Shown: positions 1 to 11,013 of the stretch, piece after piece
Layout: the number at the start of each line of letters is the position of its first letter
Numbering within the stretch: position 1 is the first letter of the stretch
NCBI GenBank assembly: GCA_031761405.1
Contig: JASEVX010000010.1
Span: 33,599,322 to 33,663,321 of the forward strand
Length of the DNA: 64,000 nt
From: Serripes groenlandicus
Taxonomy: Eukaryota > Mollusca > Bivalvia > Cardiida > Cardiidae
Direction of reading: 5' to 3'
Made by a program: the position numbers and the translations under genes
Notes under the pieces: model-generated
Database searches by the model: none
Told to the model about the DNA's origin: nothing
The model's input: the letters and a program-made list of their open reading frames with translations, nothing else

Positions 1-367
1 TCTTTTGGAATTACTGAAGACAACCTTGACTCAAATATATGTATAGATAATGTTAGCTACACAAAGAGAGTGTACATAAATTAATAGTGTTGACTTTTGT
101 TAAAAATGACGTAAAGCACCATACACTGAAACAAAACAAACATCATGCATTTTAGTTTTGGCTAAAATACTATTGAACATCAAGTCTTTATAAACATGCT
201 CCAGGAAAATCAACGTAAGTGTGTATTTAATGCAAGTGTGCACTACGGTACACTATGTTTAGTATTATGCCAGAACATTATTACAGGTGTCTATTATAAG
301 AAACTGTGCTTATTCAAAGCAGACTACGAGAACGTCTATCCAGTACAACTATAATTTAACTAATCAG
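1..367. other. AT-rich stretch, nothing recognised
   Basis: No open frame, tandem repeat or inverted repeat stands out. Confidence 0.5.
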
Positions 368-554
368 CCATTTTTACTACTCATGTGTTTCTTTGCTTTC
401 GCAAATCAGTACTCCACATAACAATCCTTTTCAAAATAGACTGTTCGCCCATTGAAAGAAGACGAATAACGCTTGTCGCTTTGACTTTTGTCAAGTGTCG
501 GACAGAATGTTGACCGAGCTGGAGTTTGAACTCTTAACACTTGAATTGACAGTC
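368..554 (-). mobile_element. SINE-B copy, old and degenerate
   Basis: Read on the minus strand it runs from a damaged tRNA-like head (gttcaaactc in place of box B gttcgaatcc) through a body with 'ttgacaaaagtcaa' and 'agtactg' to a lost tail. Word order matches the well-preserved copy at 35657-35953. No target duplication is visible. Confidence 0.6.
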
Positions 555-555
555 T

Positions 556-905
556 AAACTTAAGAGATCACATTTTTTCTAAAACTTTCCTTTGGTGACC
601 CTCTACTAAGATTGTTGAAATTAGTTCGATGATATGATCCGTTAAAAACATGGCTTCTCTTATTAAGTATAACAAAACACATTATCAGGTGAGCGATCCA
701 GGGCATTATGGCTCTGTTGTTAACTATACATGTTGAAACTTTGTCCTTCTCCTTTAAGAAATTTGATTTTATAGTGTCCACTCCTTGCAGTTTCCTCCTA
801 ACTTAATTACATTTTCCCCGACTTGAAACTTTGTCCTTCTCCTTTAAGGAATTTGATTTTACAGTGCCTACTCCTTGCAGTTTCCTCCCACCTTAATTAC
901 ATTTT
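556..905 (-). repeat. Old interspersed repeat with an internal duplication
   Basis: The minus strand carries 'gagggtcaccaaagga', shared with the repeat at 6430-7420. A block around 733-800 ('gaaactttgtccttctcctt') is repeated at 825-910, a tandem duplication of about 95 bp. The open frame at 560-781 falls inside this repeat and is not regarded as a gene. Confidence 0.5.
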
Positions 906-1102
906 CCCGACTTTAGAAGTTACATATTTGCTACTATACTCTGGTGATCGATTTAGGACCATTTTGATCCACTTGTTTATTATGTTATGAAAGTGCTTGC
1001 CTCATATCAAGATGATACACCCTTATATAACCACATACAACTTTGAAAACAACTTGGCATAGAGTTAAAATACATGTATCTATAAATGAAAGTATAACTA
1101 TT

Positions 1103-1226
1103 GATCCTATATTGTGGCAAAAGGATAAATTGCTCATCATGAGAAAGTGTTCCTTTGGCTGCACACGTTTTATACGTCGTCTGCTGCAGAGGCGTAAGAA
1201 CCCGACTTTATCAGGGAAATGGTTAA
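1103..1226. mobile_element. MITE-1 copy, right half
   Basis: Contains the MITE-1 core 'attgtggcaaaagga', a degraded central palindrome, 'gtcgtctgctgcagaggcgt', and a right end 'gggaaatggttaag' in place of the usual gggaaagggttaa. The left terminal repeat is missing. The 79-codon open frame over it is a by-product. Confidence 0.6.
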
Positions 1227-1322
1227 GCAGAAACGTGACCTCCTACAAAATGTGTTTCATATTGACTGGTTTCAAATGGTAGTCGCCAGTTGGCACCAGA
1301 AAAGGGCTGAAAATGAACAAAT

Positions 1323-1347
1323 CTCCCCCCCCCCCCCCCTCCCCCCG
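1323..1347. repeat. C homopolymer tract
   Basis: A near-pure run of C interrupted by single T residues. Its length is likely uncertain in any assembly. Confidence 0.9.
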
Positions 1348-3144
1348 ATATTATCCGTTTCACATACATGTACCATCAGGCAGATGGTCAATTAAGCGCC
1401 ATCTTGGCCCTTTTTCTAAACATATATCATTATAAATTGATTATACATTTTCTGAAAGTCTTTACTTTATTATTTTCTGTATTTAATAATAGACGAGAGT
1501 TATACGAATTCCTAACATTGTATGATCATGCATACATGTAACACATTACACGAATATTATCTACGTCTAGTCAATTACTTTTAAAATCATTTTAAATGAA
1601 CAAAGTATACTCTTTAATTTGTGTTTAATTACAATCAGTTTACGTTTTTTTTTCGTAAATATGTAGCACCTATAGATATATTATGAAAATGGTCGGTATA
1701 AGGCCTGAATGTTGATCACTATATATGAGTAATACGAAATTGTAAAACTTCCTGATTCTGTTCTTAAGGACAATAATATAATGCGAAGATATGTCACTTG
1801 ATCCTCAAGCCGGAAGTTTCACACAGGCGAACATATAATGCCTAACTGTAACTCTACATAACACGGCGTTCAATGCTGGGGGAACGTCTCGAACACTTTT
1901 ATTTTCTAAATTACATCTTAAAGTAACGATTTATATAAATTGTTTGCATCACTTTCATTAATAAAGCCTCAAAGCAAACGTTTTTTGAATGGGTTTGTAA
2001 TGGCCCCTGCTAAAGCGTTTTTTTTTTTTAACTTTTTACAACAATAAGACTACATTGCAGTAATATAAAGATTACACGTTTTACATTATCAGTATACAAT
2101 ATAAAAAAAATAACATTCTTACATAATTTTATATATTAATGTAACCGTACTTGATTTGCTTTATTTCGTGTATAAATACATTTTTAGCAAGGGGCTCTTT
2201 AGAGCCAATTGCTATAGTAGCTAATTTTCGAAACGACGCATCATTTTGAGACTGGAATCTAGACAGAGGTTTTACGATATCGGCATGGAATTACTTCACA
2301 TCTGTCTTTCTACATCAGCTCTCCGTTTCTGAACACCATCTCGACTTCATATAGATGTATTGGTGGTTGCAGATTGTACATAATGTCAATGAAAGTGGAT
2401 GATTTGTGGAATATTTTGTTAAAAATGAAATGACTGTTGCCAGCTAATTTCCATGTTGGTCATCTTGAACTGCCAATAGTTCCTGTCTACAAATCAAAAT
2501 GCGGTAACTTGTTGACATATGAAGCCGAAAATTGATTTGATTCGACATCACTAACCCAAAAGGAATAACTCGAAATAATTTTTATGTTAAAACATATGAA
2601 TTACATGATTAATAATTAAAATGTATTTCTACGCTTTCAACATACTTGATCGCGCGTAAAGTTCATTGGTAATTCCTAAATATTGTAAATCGAATGGAGT
2701 AAAGGTAACTTTTCGATTCCGACTCAAAAACAAATTAAGATAAATGAGTTCCAATGATAACATATATACTCAAACATTCAAATTATTTAAATGATAATAA
2801 AATAAACAGATGACAAAATATAACATATATACGATAAATGTGCAAGTGAGCCTAGGCGTCGTAATTTCCAAAAATCCTTTCGGATAAAATGTATTATCAG
2901 CGGAAACGTTAATCTGGGATCTAAGTACTAGAGTATTTCATTTTAGATTCCTAGGTAAATACATCAAATTTTCAACCAAAATTAACCTGAACAACCTCAG
3001 CAGACGGAATAAGATAGTCAAGTCCCAGTTATAAAACAAATGATTTAAATGACATTTGTTTTTTATCAAGATAAAACGTTTCATACTAAATATTTCGCTA
3101 ACTCGTGTATTGGTTTATAATTATGTTATAAATGAAACCAATCG
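1348..3144. other. Unique-looking AT-rich stretch
   Basis: About 1.8 kb with T and A homopolymers and no recognisable coding, repeat or foldback structure. Confidence 0.5.
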
Positions 3145-3222
3145 AAGTGGCCGCGTAACGTAGTGGTTAGAAAGTTTAGCCTTGAAACGGGAGACTCGAG
3201 TTCGATTCCCGCTCTGGGCAGG
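3145..3222 (+). mobile_element. tRNA-derived SINE head or tRNA pseudogene
   Basis: Shows a box A-like 'cgtagtggttagaa' and an intact box B 'gttcgattcc' about 35 nt later, the spacing of an internal RNA polymerase III promoter. The cloverleaf arms do not pair well enough for a functional tRNA. A T-rich run and a SINE-A tail in the opposite orientation follow. Confidence 0.6.
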
Positions 3223-3262
3223 TAATTTTTTTGTAAGAAAAATATAATATTTTTTGTCTTAT

Positions 3263-3390
3263 TTTGTTTGTTTGTTTGTTTGGAGTTTAACGCCGCTTTC
3301 AACAGCTTTGGTCATATCACGGCGGTCAGTGCACCTACCCATGTTTTCCTGGCTTTCCCGCACCAGTACTTACACAACATTCTTTCGAAG
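3263..3390 (-). mobile_element. SINE-A, 3' part
   Basis: The reverse complement matches the tail of the full-length element at 14989-15260: 'cttcgaaagaatgttgtgta', 'ccgccgtgatatgacc', 'ggcgttaaactccaaacaaa'. It is head-to-head with the tRNA-like unit at 3145, so these are two separate insertions. The open frames at 3254-3487 are repeat by-products. Confidence 0.75.
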
Positions 3391-3552
3391 TTTTTGTCTT
3401 ATAAATTGCCGATATCAGTGGTGCAATTGTCATTTAACACCGCTGCAAAAAAACTCTTTCAAAATGTTGGGATTTAAAATGAATTAAAAAGCAATGCATT
3501 TAAAACTATTCACCTATGCGGTGTGAAACACTAAGAAATGATTAAATCGTGT

Positions 3553-3602
3553 GTATGATGTTTTACGTCGCTATTAACAATATTTCAGTCATTGCACGCT
3601 GA
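3553..3602 (-). mobile_element. SINE tail fragment
   Basis: The plus strand reads 'gttttacgtcgctattaaca' then 'atttcagtcat', the reverse of the common mollusc SINE tail 'atgactgaaatattgt...gacgtaaaac'. Confidence 0.5.
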
Positions 3603-4509
3603 AGAAAATGTAGATAACACAGGATTTTATTTCTGCTTTGAAAGTAAAATTGGACTCTCAATATAATTATCATTGTTAGGTTATTGTGATTTTGATATGA
3701 AATGTATATGTGTTAATTGCATTTAAAAAAGACACGACTAAAATCCATTGTAAACCAGGAGGTGTGCTAAGCAGAAACTATCCAGATAGCAGATGCGCAT
3801 GTGTATGCCAACTTTTAGTATATCGATAGACCATCATACTGTGTTTACAGTGTTTTGCTTTACTCCTTTATCATTTAATATATGGATATAAAGTGCTAAC
3901 TAACAAATTGCTAGTGTAAAGTGTTCAAGTTAGACTTTTGGGATCGGTAAATCCATGTCCAAATGTTATCTGCAGTTAGCCCCTTGCTGTGAGCACTTGC
4001 AGTGCTTTGATTTATGATATGTTGTACAAGTTGATAACATATGTTCTATACTTTTCATTTTCAATCTGTAACTGATACGTTTTACACCTGATAAAAGGAA
4101 TAAAATACGTTTCAAATCCTCTGTTAACGCTGTTACATTTGTAATCAAATACATATGGACTCACCAGCCAGGAAAAGGGTTAGGATTCGGGATAGGGTAA
4201 GAGTTAAGGCTGTTATGTACGAAGTGGTCTATACAGATAAATACATTGCCAACTGTCTTCAAATCTGTATAACCTAACTAATGACTGAGTAATGCAGGGG
4301 ATATATTATTTTATTTTATCTGACGAACTTGATCAAATTTCGTGCGTCTAAAAACAGAAAATGCGTTTGAGCTCAACACATTATCTAAGATATATTCACT
4401 AAGGAACACACTGTACGCAGTAGATAGAACAAGCGTTTAGTCAAATAAACAAATGTCTGAAGATCAGTTAGAACATCTCAGCTAGTTCCTTATATACCTT
4501 TATATACCT
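3603..4509. other. AT-rich stretch, no gene seen
   Basis: The only structure is a short inverted motif near 3980-4010 ('agcacttgcagtgct'). The 62-codon minus frame at 3966-4154 has no recognisable domain. Confidence 0.45.
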
Positions 4510-4695
4510 CCTCGGCGATGTAGAGACCCTTCTGGTGCGTAGGATCGGAAATTCGACCCCGTCCGGGTCAAACCAAATAATTAGAAAATGGAAGTAATTG
4601 ATTTCACTTGACCCTTATTAGTGTGGGGCTAGCATTAATACTGATTCGCTGGTGTCAGCATCTATAAAGGACCAGTAGTAACTTACTCAGGAATC
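4510..4695 (+). mobile_element. SINE-D copy
   Basis: A degenerate tRNA-like head ('ctcggcgatgtagaga' ... 'aattcgacccc') is followed by a body 'gctagcattaatactgattc' and 'aaaggaccagtagta'. The same body words occur at 41265-41382 and, inverted, at 48567-48740. Confidence 0.5.
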
Positions 4696-6095
4696 TCCAT
4701 ACAACTGAACACTTGTTTAAAACGATGTAAAGCACCAGTAACTCTGAAGCCTTAATACGTAAATAAGAAGCAGAAAACGACAATAACTTGTGAGTGAACT
4801 TACCACATTATTCAACCGTCAGTAAACAGGTAAAACGTGTAATCGTCTAGAGTCAAGTAAAGGGTGAGGCGGAAAATAATTCAGGCAGGGTGTATTTTAT
4901 TTCAACTTTAAATGTTTACGTTATCTTTTTTAACCGATCATATCCGCTCGTATAATGGACCGAGGTCGCGTTATAAACTTTGGAGTTTTAGCATAACATA
5001 ATAGAAGGCATAAACAGGTTTACATGCATTTAGTCCAATTCTTAGCACCCTTTTTCTCAAATGAAGCAACTATGCTGACTTTCAGTTCTATAAGTATAGG
5101 AAATGCTTCTGCCATCGATTATGAAACAAACACCCGTTAATATCATAACGCCAAAGGATCCACGTGTACTTCAGCTCTAATTAGTATTCCCTCTGAGTGT
5201 GTGAGACTGCTTGCTATTCTACCAGTGTCTTTGCCAAAAGTGAGATCAGCTATCATAAATTGCCCTGACTTTATGCACTTTTTAAAGACTGCATTGTGAT
5301 TTAAGTTCCTTTGGATGACTGTGGCGTTAATTTTTATAAAACCCCAAATATGTAAAAAAAAAAAAAGATGGTCCCAAGATTCGCATCAAGGCGTTTGCGA
5401 TAGTAGATTGTCAATATGGGCAAATAGAAAAATACCAGTTAAAGGAAGACAACCTGATAAATAGTGGTTTCTACAAACTCATCTGTCCCATCTAAGGATT
5501 GAGTAGTGGTCTCCCTTATACATTATTTGGCACGGCAATATATGAGTTTAACTATAAATATACATACTATTCTTGCTACCTGTTTGTTATATAATATATA
5601 TTTTTGCAAGTTATCTCGACAGGGACTAAGGATAAGGCTCCTTAGATTTAAACCAGTTCGGTATGTATTCTCTCTCTCTCTCTATTGATTTAATCAGTTT
5701 CCTTTTAAGCATTAGCTTGCCCGTGACTTTGATGGGACGAATAATGAAAATTGACGATATCTTTTCAATATCTGTGAAATCAAAAGCAATCAATTGAGAA
5801 AGGTGTATATGAGACGCTATTTTGATGTTGTATCTTCATATTTCACTGTAACGGATATGATAGCAACACCCATGTACGGAATTCTGAGTCGCATTTATTA
5901 TGTTTATTTTGTTACATTTATTATGATTATAAAACGAGTTTTACGTTGAAAAAAAAAGCTAGTATCGACTTGATATAAATGAGAGTTTAGAATATCTTTT
6001 AATTCTTATTATTCATCAGTCATTTAAAAAAGATTATAAAGCAATATTCTGTTTTCTTTCGTTTTAAAGATGTATATCTATATATTCATGTTTTT
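4696..6095. other. AT-rich stretch with a small TC microsatellite
   Basis: A (TC)n run of about 14 nt lies near 5668-5682. No open frame here is convincing; the 60-codon frame at 5506-5688 ends in the microsatellite. Confidence 0.45.
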
Positions 6096-6265
6096 TTTAT
6101 ATATACATAACATTCACAATGAATGCGTGTGTGAATGTATGTATGTGTGTGCATGTGTTTGCGCGCGCGCGTTGGTATACCTTACTCACCGAGGTAGGTC
6201 ATAGAAGTACGAGGTATCCAAAACTACCGAGGTATTTTTTTTCCATTACCTCGGTGTGTTTATCT
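6096..6265. repeat. TG/GC-rich low complexity plus ACCGAGGTA motifs
   Basis: A TG-rich run leads into gcgcgcgcg. Several copies of 'ccgaggta' or its complement 'tacctcgg' follow within 80 bp. The same motif recurs at 8050-8105 and 8228-8270. Confidence 0.45.
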
Positions 6266-6429
6266 CTAAAGTAACGCAGATGTTTACAATAGGGCCAATA
6301 TGGCCCTAAGTCGATCACCTGAATGATAGTTAATTAGAAGTATATATTTAACTGCAAATATCTGTGAAACTGCACGGAGTGGAAACTCAGTTAAAGAAAT
6401 AGTTTATCAGTAAAAGCCATTTGTATCTT

Positions 6430-7420
6430 GAAATCTAACAAGAAATTTAATAAGAATAGAATTATAAACTTTTGTCATTTTGCACATTTCCTGATGCCGC
6501 TTTGCTGTCCTGTTTGTCAACGAAATGAATATGGCTTGAACGGTTTCTGTAGAGAGTCACTCAAAGAACATTTCTGCCAAATTTTGGAATCTGACAAATG
6601 GATTATGAAGATGGAGGTTTTTAAAGTTTGCGTATTTTTCTCAATTTCTGATGCCGCAGCAACAATAGTTCTTCACAGAATGTAAGTCTTTGAACAATTT
6701 TGAAAGAGGACCACCAAAGGAACATTCATGTGAAGTAACGTTAAAATTGGTCGAGTGTAATGGTAGGAGTTGTCATTTGTAGCTAAAAGTTAAATTTACC
6801 CCTTTTGTGATAACGCGAGGTTGCTATGAGTGTGTAACCAATCAATACGGCTTGAACAAATTAAGTAGATGATCACTGAAGTAAGATTCCTGTTCAATTT
6901 TCTTAATATCAGACAAGCACTTAAAAAAAGTGAAATTTCCAAATTTTGTCATTTTGCCCCTTTTCTGATGCCTCCTGACTGCCATGTTTTTCAATCAAAC
7001 AGTATGCTTTGAACAATCTTTGTAGAGGGTCACCAAAGAAACATTTCTACTAAACTATATTGGAATCTGACATGCAGATTCGGAGGAGAAGATTTCTAAA
7101 GTTTGGACATTTTGCCCCCTTTCTAATGCCGCAGCATCCAAAGTTCTACATGGAATTTAAATCTTTGAACAATTTTGAAAGAGGGCCACCAAAGAAACAT
7201 TCCTGTGAAGTCTGGATGAAATTGGTTATGTGGTTTAGGAGGAGATGATGTTTACAGCTAAAAGTTAACAACGGACGATTTTGCCCCTTTTCTGATGCCT
7301 CCTGACTGCCATGTTTTCAACCAAACAGTATGCCTTGAACAATCTTTGTAGAGGGTCACCCAAGGAACATTTCTACTTAAAATCAGGTGTGCGCATTGCG
7401 CAGTATATCAGAAGACGCAC
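6430..7420 (+). repeat. Interspersed repeat, two to three diverged copies
   Basis: Blocks in the order 'aggaggag..tttctaaagttt', 'tttgccccctttctgatgcc', 'cttgaacaattttgaaagag', 'gggtcaccaaaggaacattt' recur near 6470, 6960, 7090 and 7290. Minus-oriented relatives lie at 556-905 and 24330-24900. The open frames here (6428, 7060, 7311) are repeat by-products. Confidence 0.6.
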
Positions 7421-8026
7421 ACAGCAAGTGGCAGAGTCCCCACTTCATGAGGTATGTATGTTTTATTGTTCTTTTGATCATGGAAACACATGGATGTGTA
7501 GCAATTGTTGAGGTAACATATGTCAATGAGTTTGAACTGCTTCGCTTCTTTGTATACACGAATGAAGTACAATTCTTGCCAAAGGTATAAAGCTATGGTT
7601 TGAAGACATTTCGAATGAGCTACTTGAATATATATAAATAAAGATACCAATCGTTTTCCTCAGTTTAAATGCTATTGCCATCAATAACCATTAACGACCT
7701 GCTTATGTAACCAATCCCAATATCATGTTTATGTGATACGAAATATTTCAAGTTAACCGAGTTGCTTTTTATATTATAAAGTGAAATTTTACCAGACTCG
7801 GAAAAGCAGTTAAATATTCTTAAACTGTCTCTGTGAGTAACCACAACATAGGACTCAGTTGTGATATTGAGGGATAATGACACATTTACTCCTCGTTTCT
7901 AAATCTCTGGGCAACAAACGGGTTAAGTAATTTATCTAGAAAACGTATTAAACACATGAGATACACAAAGCTGATGTCTTTGTCTCCTATTAAATTCCTC
8001 CGTTTGTCAACAATGTGTTTACTGTG
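7421..8026. other. No gene seen
   Basis: Overlapping 60-80 codon frames on both strands are mutually exclusive and none shows a domain or splice context. Confidence 0.4.
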
Positions 8027-8095
8027 TGTCCCATACCGATGTTGCTGTGTGTCCCATACCGAGGTTCCTGTGTGTCCCATACTGAGGTTGTTACC
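8027..8095. repeat. Three-copy 23-bp tandem repeat
   Basis: 'ctgtgtgtcccataccgagg' is present three times in succession with single-base changes. Confidence 0.7.
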
Positions 8096-8278
8096 TCGGT
8101 TTGTTTACATTGTAATGGTTTCCCAAAAATTATACTACCCCAATTTGCTTATGATAAATGACATTCAGGATCAATTCTTTATGCCATTACATTTTTTTGA
8201 TATTTGAAAGATGTCTAATAAGCATAGACCTCGGTGTGTTTGTGTTGAATTATATACCTCAGTGTGTTGGGTATACCA

Positions 8279-8281
<3 letters not shown>

Positions 8282-8324
<43 letters not shown>
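8282..8324. repeat. (TG)n microsatellite
   Basis: An uninterrupted TG dinucleotide run of 43 nt. It creates the poly-CV and poly-TH frames seen on both strands. Confidence 0.98.
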
Positions 8325-8326
<2 letters not shown>

Positions 8327-9098
8327 TTGTAGTAGCTGCAAATTGGGGAACTTCGCGAGAATACACACCAACGAACTGGGAAACAACCGGGAAATGGGGA
8401 AATCCCCGTTTTGCAATTTCGTGTCAAATCTGGTTCCAGCAGTGTTTTAAATACAAATAATTGATTACCCATGAGAGAAAAAAGGATTTCCCATTTACCG
8501 TTTTTTTTGGTTACACGATACACTCTTACACACAATCTCGACATTTCACTTGTGTGTTATTTTTTTTTGTTCCCCATTTAAACTGAAAATTTCTTGTGAC
8601 GTCACGTGCGAAAAAAAAAAACCGGCTTAAATTGCGGACGCGATCTGCAGACAAATGCAATATAGAGTGAACATGCGGACGCTATAATATGTTATTGTAT
8701 ATTGTGAGGAAAAAAATGTTTGTTGAGTGCAATTATAATAATGACGATTTTTAATTATTTGAAAATTGAGGACTAATTGACAGTTTGATACTGCAATTGT
8801 CAGCCGTTTTATTATCTTGTTCATGAACACATTTTTCTCGTTTTTAATGTTATGGGAGAAACACATTTAAATTGAGCAATTATCAGATTGGCAATCAATG
8901 TCTGAATGGCTGATTCAACATAATTGTCTATGAAAATGAATTTCAATAGCTTGTAAGATACGTTTATATTGGATTGTAATATAATCATACTTATTCGTCA
9001 AATAAAAATAAAATAATAGACATTTGAAAGAAGCTGATTTATTTCACTGTCGTTGTATTAGTTTTGTTTGAGAATTCAGTGTAGCTCTAATTGTATCT
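8325..9098. other. Region upstream of the SGNH-like exon
   Basis: AT-rich except for a small CpG cluster at about 8596-8690. No repeats recognised. Confidence 0.4.
8597..8608. promoter_or_regulatory. Overlapping CRE and E-box motifs
   Basis: TGACGTCA (perfect CRE palindrome) overlaps CACGTG (E-box). It sits about 520 bp upstream of the coding exon at 9126 and within a local CpG cluster. Use as a promoter element is inference only. Confidence 0.2.
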
Positions 9099-9125
9099 TT
9101 GTCTGTGTTTGCTAATTGTACAAAG

Positions 9126-9272
9126 ATGGCTCTAGTTATAGGTCATAGTCAAGTGGAATACCTATCTGACTATTTGGATAAGGCCGATTCGTCTGTGTTT
9201 TCTTATCCTGGATATGGAACGTTGAACTTTTTGAGAGAAGACGATTTATTTAATGTAGCTCCCTTTTTCTCG
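9126..9272 (+). CDS. First coding exon, SGNH-type hydrolase-like (partial)
   Basis: The ATG at 9126 sits in a good context (acaaagATGGC, A at -3 and G at +4). Forty-nine codons follow with no stop, and the frame then runs exactly into the splice donor TCG|GTGAGT, so the exon ends in phase 0 at 9272. Residues 1-10 read MALVIGHSQV: a hydrophobic strand followed by GHS, as in block I of SGNH/GDSL-type hydrolases where that Ser is the nucleophile. SYPGYGTLNFL follows at 26-36. The later blocks (an Asn-containing block and Asp-x-x-His) must lie in other exons, and none was recognised before the minisatellites that start at once in the intron. The codon ahead in the same frame (ATG 9099) has a poorer context. 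It could be the first exon of a live gene with a repeat-filled intron, or an orphaned exon. Confidence 0.5.
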
Positions 9273-9282
9273 GTGAGTCAAT

Positions 9283-9938
9283 TTTTCCGCAGTTCCCTCT
9301 ATATTCTATATTGACCGCAGTTTCTTCTTTATGTCCGCATTTTCCTTCTTATTCTATATTGTCCATTTCCTCTACATTCTATACTGTCTGCAATATATAA
9401 CCAATACCTATTCCGTCTACAGATGTCCTTCATAATCTATATTGTCCGCATTTTCCTTCTAATTCTATATTGCCCGCAGCTCCTCTACATTCTATATTGT
9501 CAGCAATATATAACCAATTCCTATGCCGTCCGCAATTTCCTCTATATTTTAGATTGTCCGCATTTTCCTTCTTATTCTATATTGTCCGCAGTGTCGTCTA
9601 CATTCTATATTGACAGCAGTATAAAACCAATATTTACCGCAGTATATTACCAAAACCTATTCCGTCCACAGATTCCCTTCATACATTTTATTGTTCGCAG
9701 TTTCTTCTATTTTCTATATTGTCCGCAGTTTCCTCTGCAGTCTATACTTGCCGCAGTATATAACCAATACCTTTCCGCCCGCAGATTCCCTTCATAATCT
9801 ATATTGTCCGCATTTTCCTACTTATTCTTTATTGTCCGCATTTTACTTCTTTTTCTATATTGTCTGCGGTTTCCTCTATATTCTATATTGTCCTCAGTTT
9901 CCTCTATAATCTATATTGTCCGCAGTTTTCACTATTGG
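9283..9938. repeat. 28-bp minisatellite, first block
   Basis: About 23 diverged units of 'ttctatattgtccgcagttt' plus 8 nt, some with an inserted 'atataaccaatacctat' segment. Because 28 is not a multiple of 3, all frames stay partly open and give repetitive Leu/Tyr/Ser peptides that are not regarded as genes. It begins 10 bp past the splice donor of the 9126 exon. Confidence 0.85.
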
Positions 9939-9944
9939 TTCTCT

Positions 9945-10225
9945 CTTCTAGAGACCCTTAAAGTCGGTCTTCGTTTCTGTCCGTCTGTTTGTTTGTTTGT
10001 TTGTTTGTTTGTGGCAAGCGTAGCGCCAAAACTATTCAACGGATTTCGACCAAACTTGGTAGGGATGAATGGTCTAGACGCTAGTTGTTCCTTTTGTAGT
10101 ATGGTCGCCATAGAAACCACCGTTGCTATGGAAACGGGCGAAAACCATCAGTTGCTACATCGAATGATCGTCCCGATTTTTGATCCGTCTCTTCGTTTTC
10201 TTAATATTTGAGTTGCCGTAAGGGG
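9945..10225 (+). repeat. Interspersed repeat with a TTTG tract
   Basis: Begins 'agagacccttaaagtcggtc', contains a (TTTG) run at about 9988-10011, then 'caacggatttcgaccaaact'. The wording is typical of a repeat that is common in bivalve genomes. It interrupts the two 28-bp arrays. Confidence 0.5.
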
Positions 10226-10497
10226 TACCATTTCCGCGTGAAACACAGACACATCAAAACTAAATATATCGACACAAAAATAAATGGTTTCCTATTACCT
10301 GATCGCTGATTGGCTAAAAATCCGGACACGACCAAATATCGACCAACCAGAAAGCACTTGACATAGCCATTTCCCGTACTTTTACACGAGGAGAAGAAAT
10401 ATTCAAGTGAATTTGACGCTGTTCTCGCGACAACTCGATAGCTTGTTTCATTATTCGTGCGGTGTCGTGAGAGAAGAGACAAGAGAGAACCATCGTC
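10226..10497. other. Linker between minisatellite blocks
   Basis: A 93-codon minus frame (10201-10482) covers it. No signal, domain or splice site supports coding. Confidence 0.35.
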
Positions 10498-10906
10498 GCA
10501 GTATGCTTGTATTCTATATTGTTCGCATGTTCCTTCTTATTATATATTGTCCGCAGTTTTCTTCTTATTATACAATGTCCGCATTTTCCTTCTTATTCTA
10601 TATTGTCCGAAGTTTCCTCTACATTCTATATTGTCCGCAGTATATAACCATTACCTATGCCGTCTGCAATGTTCCTCTTTATTCTACATTGTCCGCATTT
10701 TCCTTCTTATTCTATTTTATCCGCAATTCCCTCCACATTCTACATTGTCCGCAGTGTATAACCAATACCAATGCCTTCCGCAATTTCCTGTTTATTCTAT
10801 ATTGTCCGCAGTCTCCACTTTATTATATTTATTGTCCGCAGTTTCCTTCTTATTCTATATTGTCCGCAGTTTTCTTTTTAATCTATATTGTCCGCAGTTT
10901 CCTTTT
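10498..10906. repeat. 28-bp minisatellite, second block
   Basis: Same unit as 9283-9938 ('tattctatattgtccgcagt'), about 14 copies, again with occasional 'atataaccaatacc' inserts. Confidence 0.85.
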
Positions 10907-10962
10907 TTGTGTCACCAGCGTAGTATGGTAGGTACTTAGGGATTACATTTTTTTTTGTCCGG

Positions 10963-10963
10963 C

Positions 10964-10997
<34 letters not shown>

Positions 10998-11009
10998 ATG
11001 TCTGTCTGT
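10963..11009. repeat. (TCTG)n microsatellite
   Basis: A tetranucleotide run with one 'tatg' interruption, leading directly into the 54-bp array. Confidence 0.95.
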
Positions 11010-11013
11010 CCTA

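Noticed and set aside
4165..4215. Interstitial telomere repeat
   Set aside because: 'gggttaggattcgggatagg' looks TTAGGG-like but no two perfect units are adjacent.
9423..10939. 124-174-codon Leu/Tyr/Ser-rich frames as membrane proteins
   Set aside because: They are products of the 28-bp array. Several frames are open at once and peptide periodicity follows the DNA repeat.
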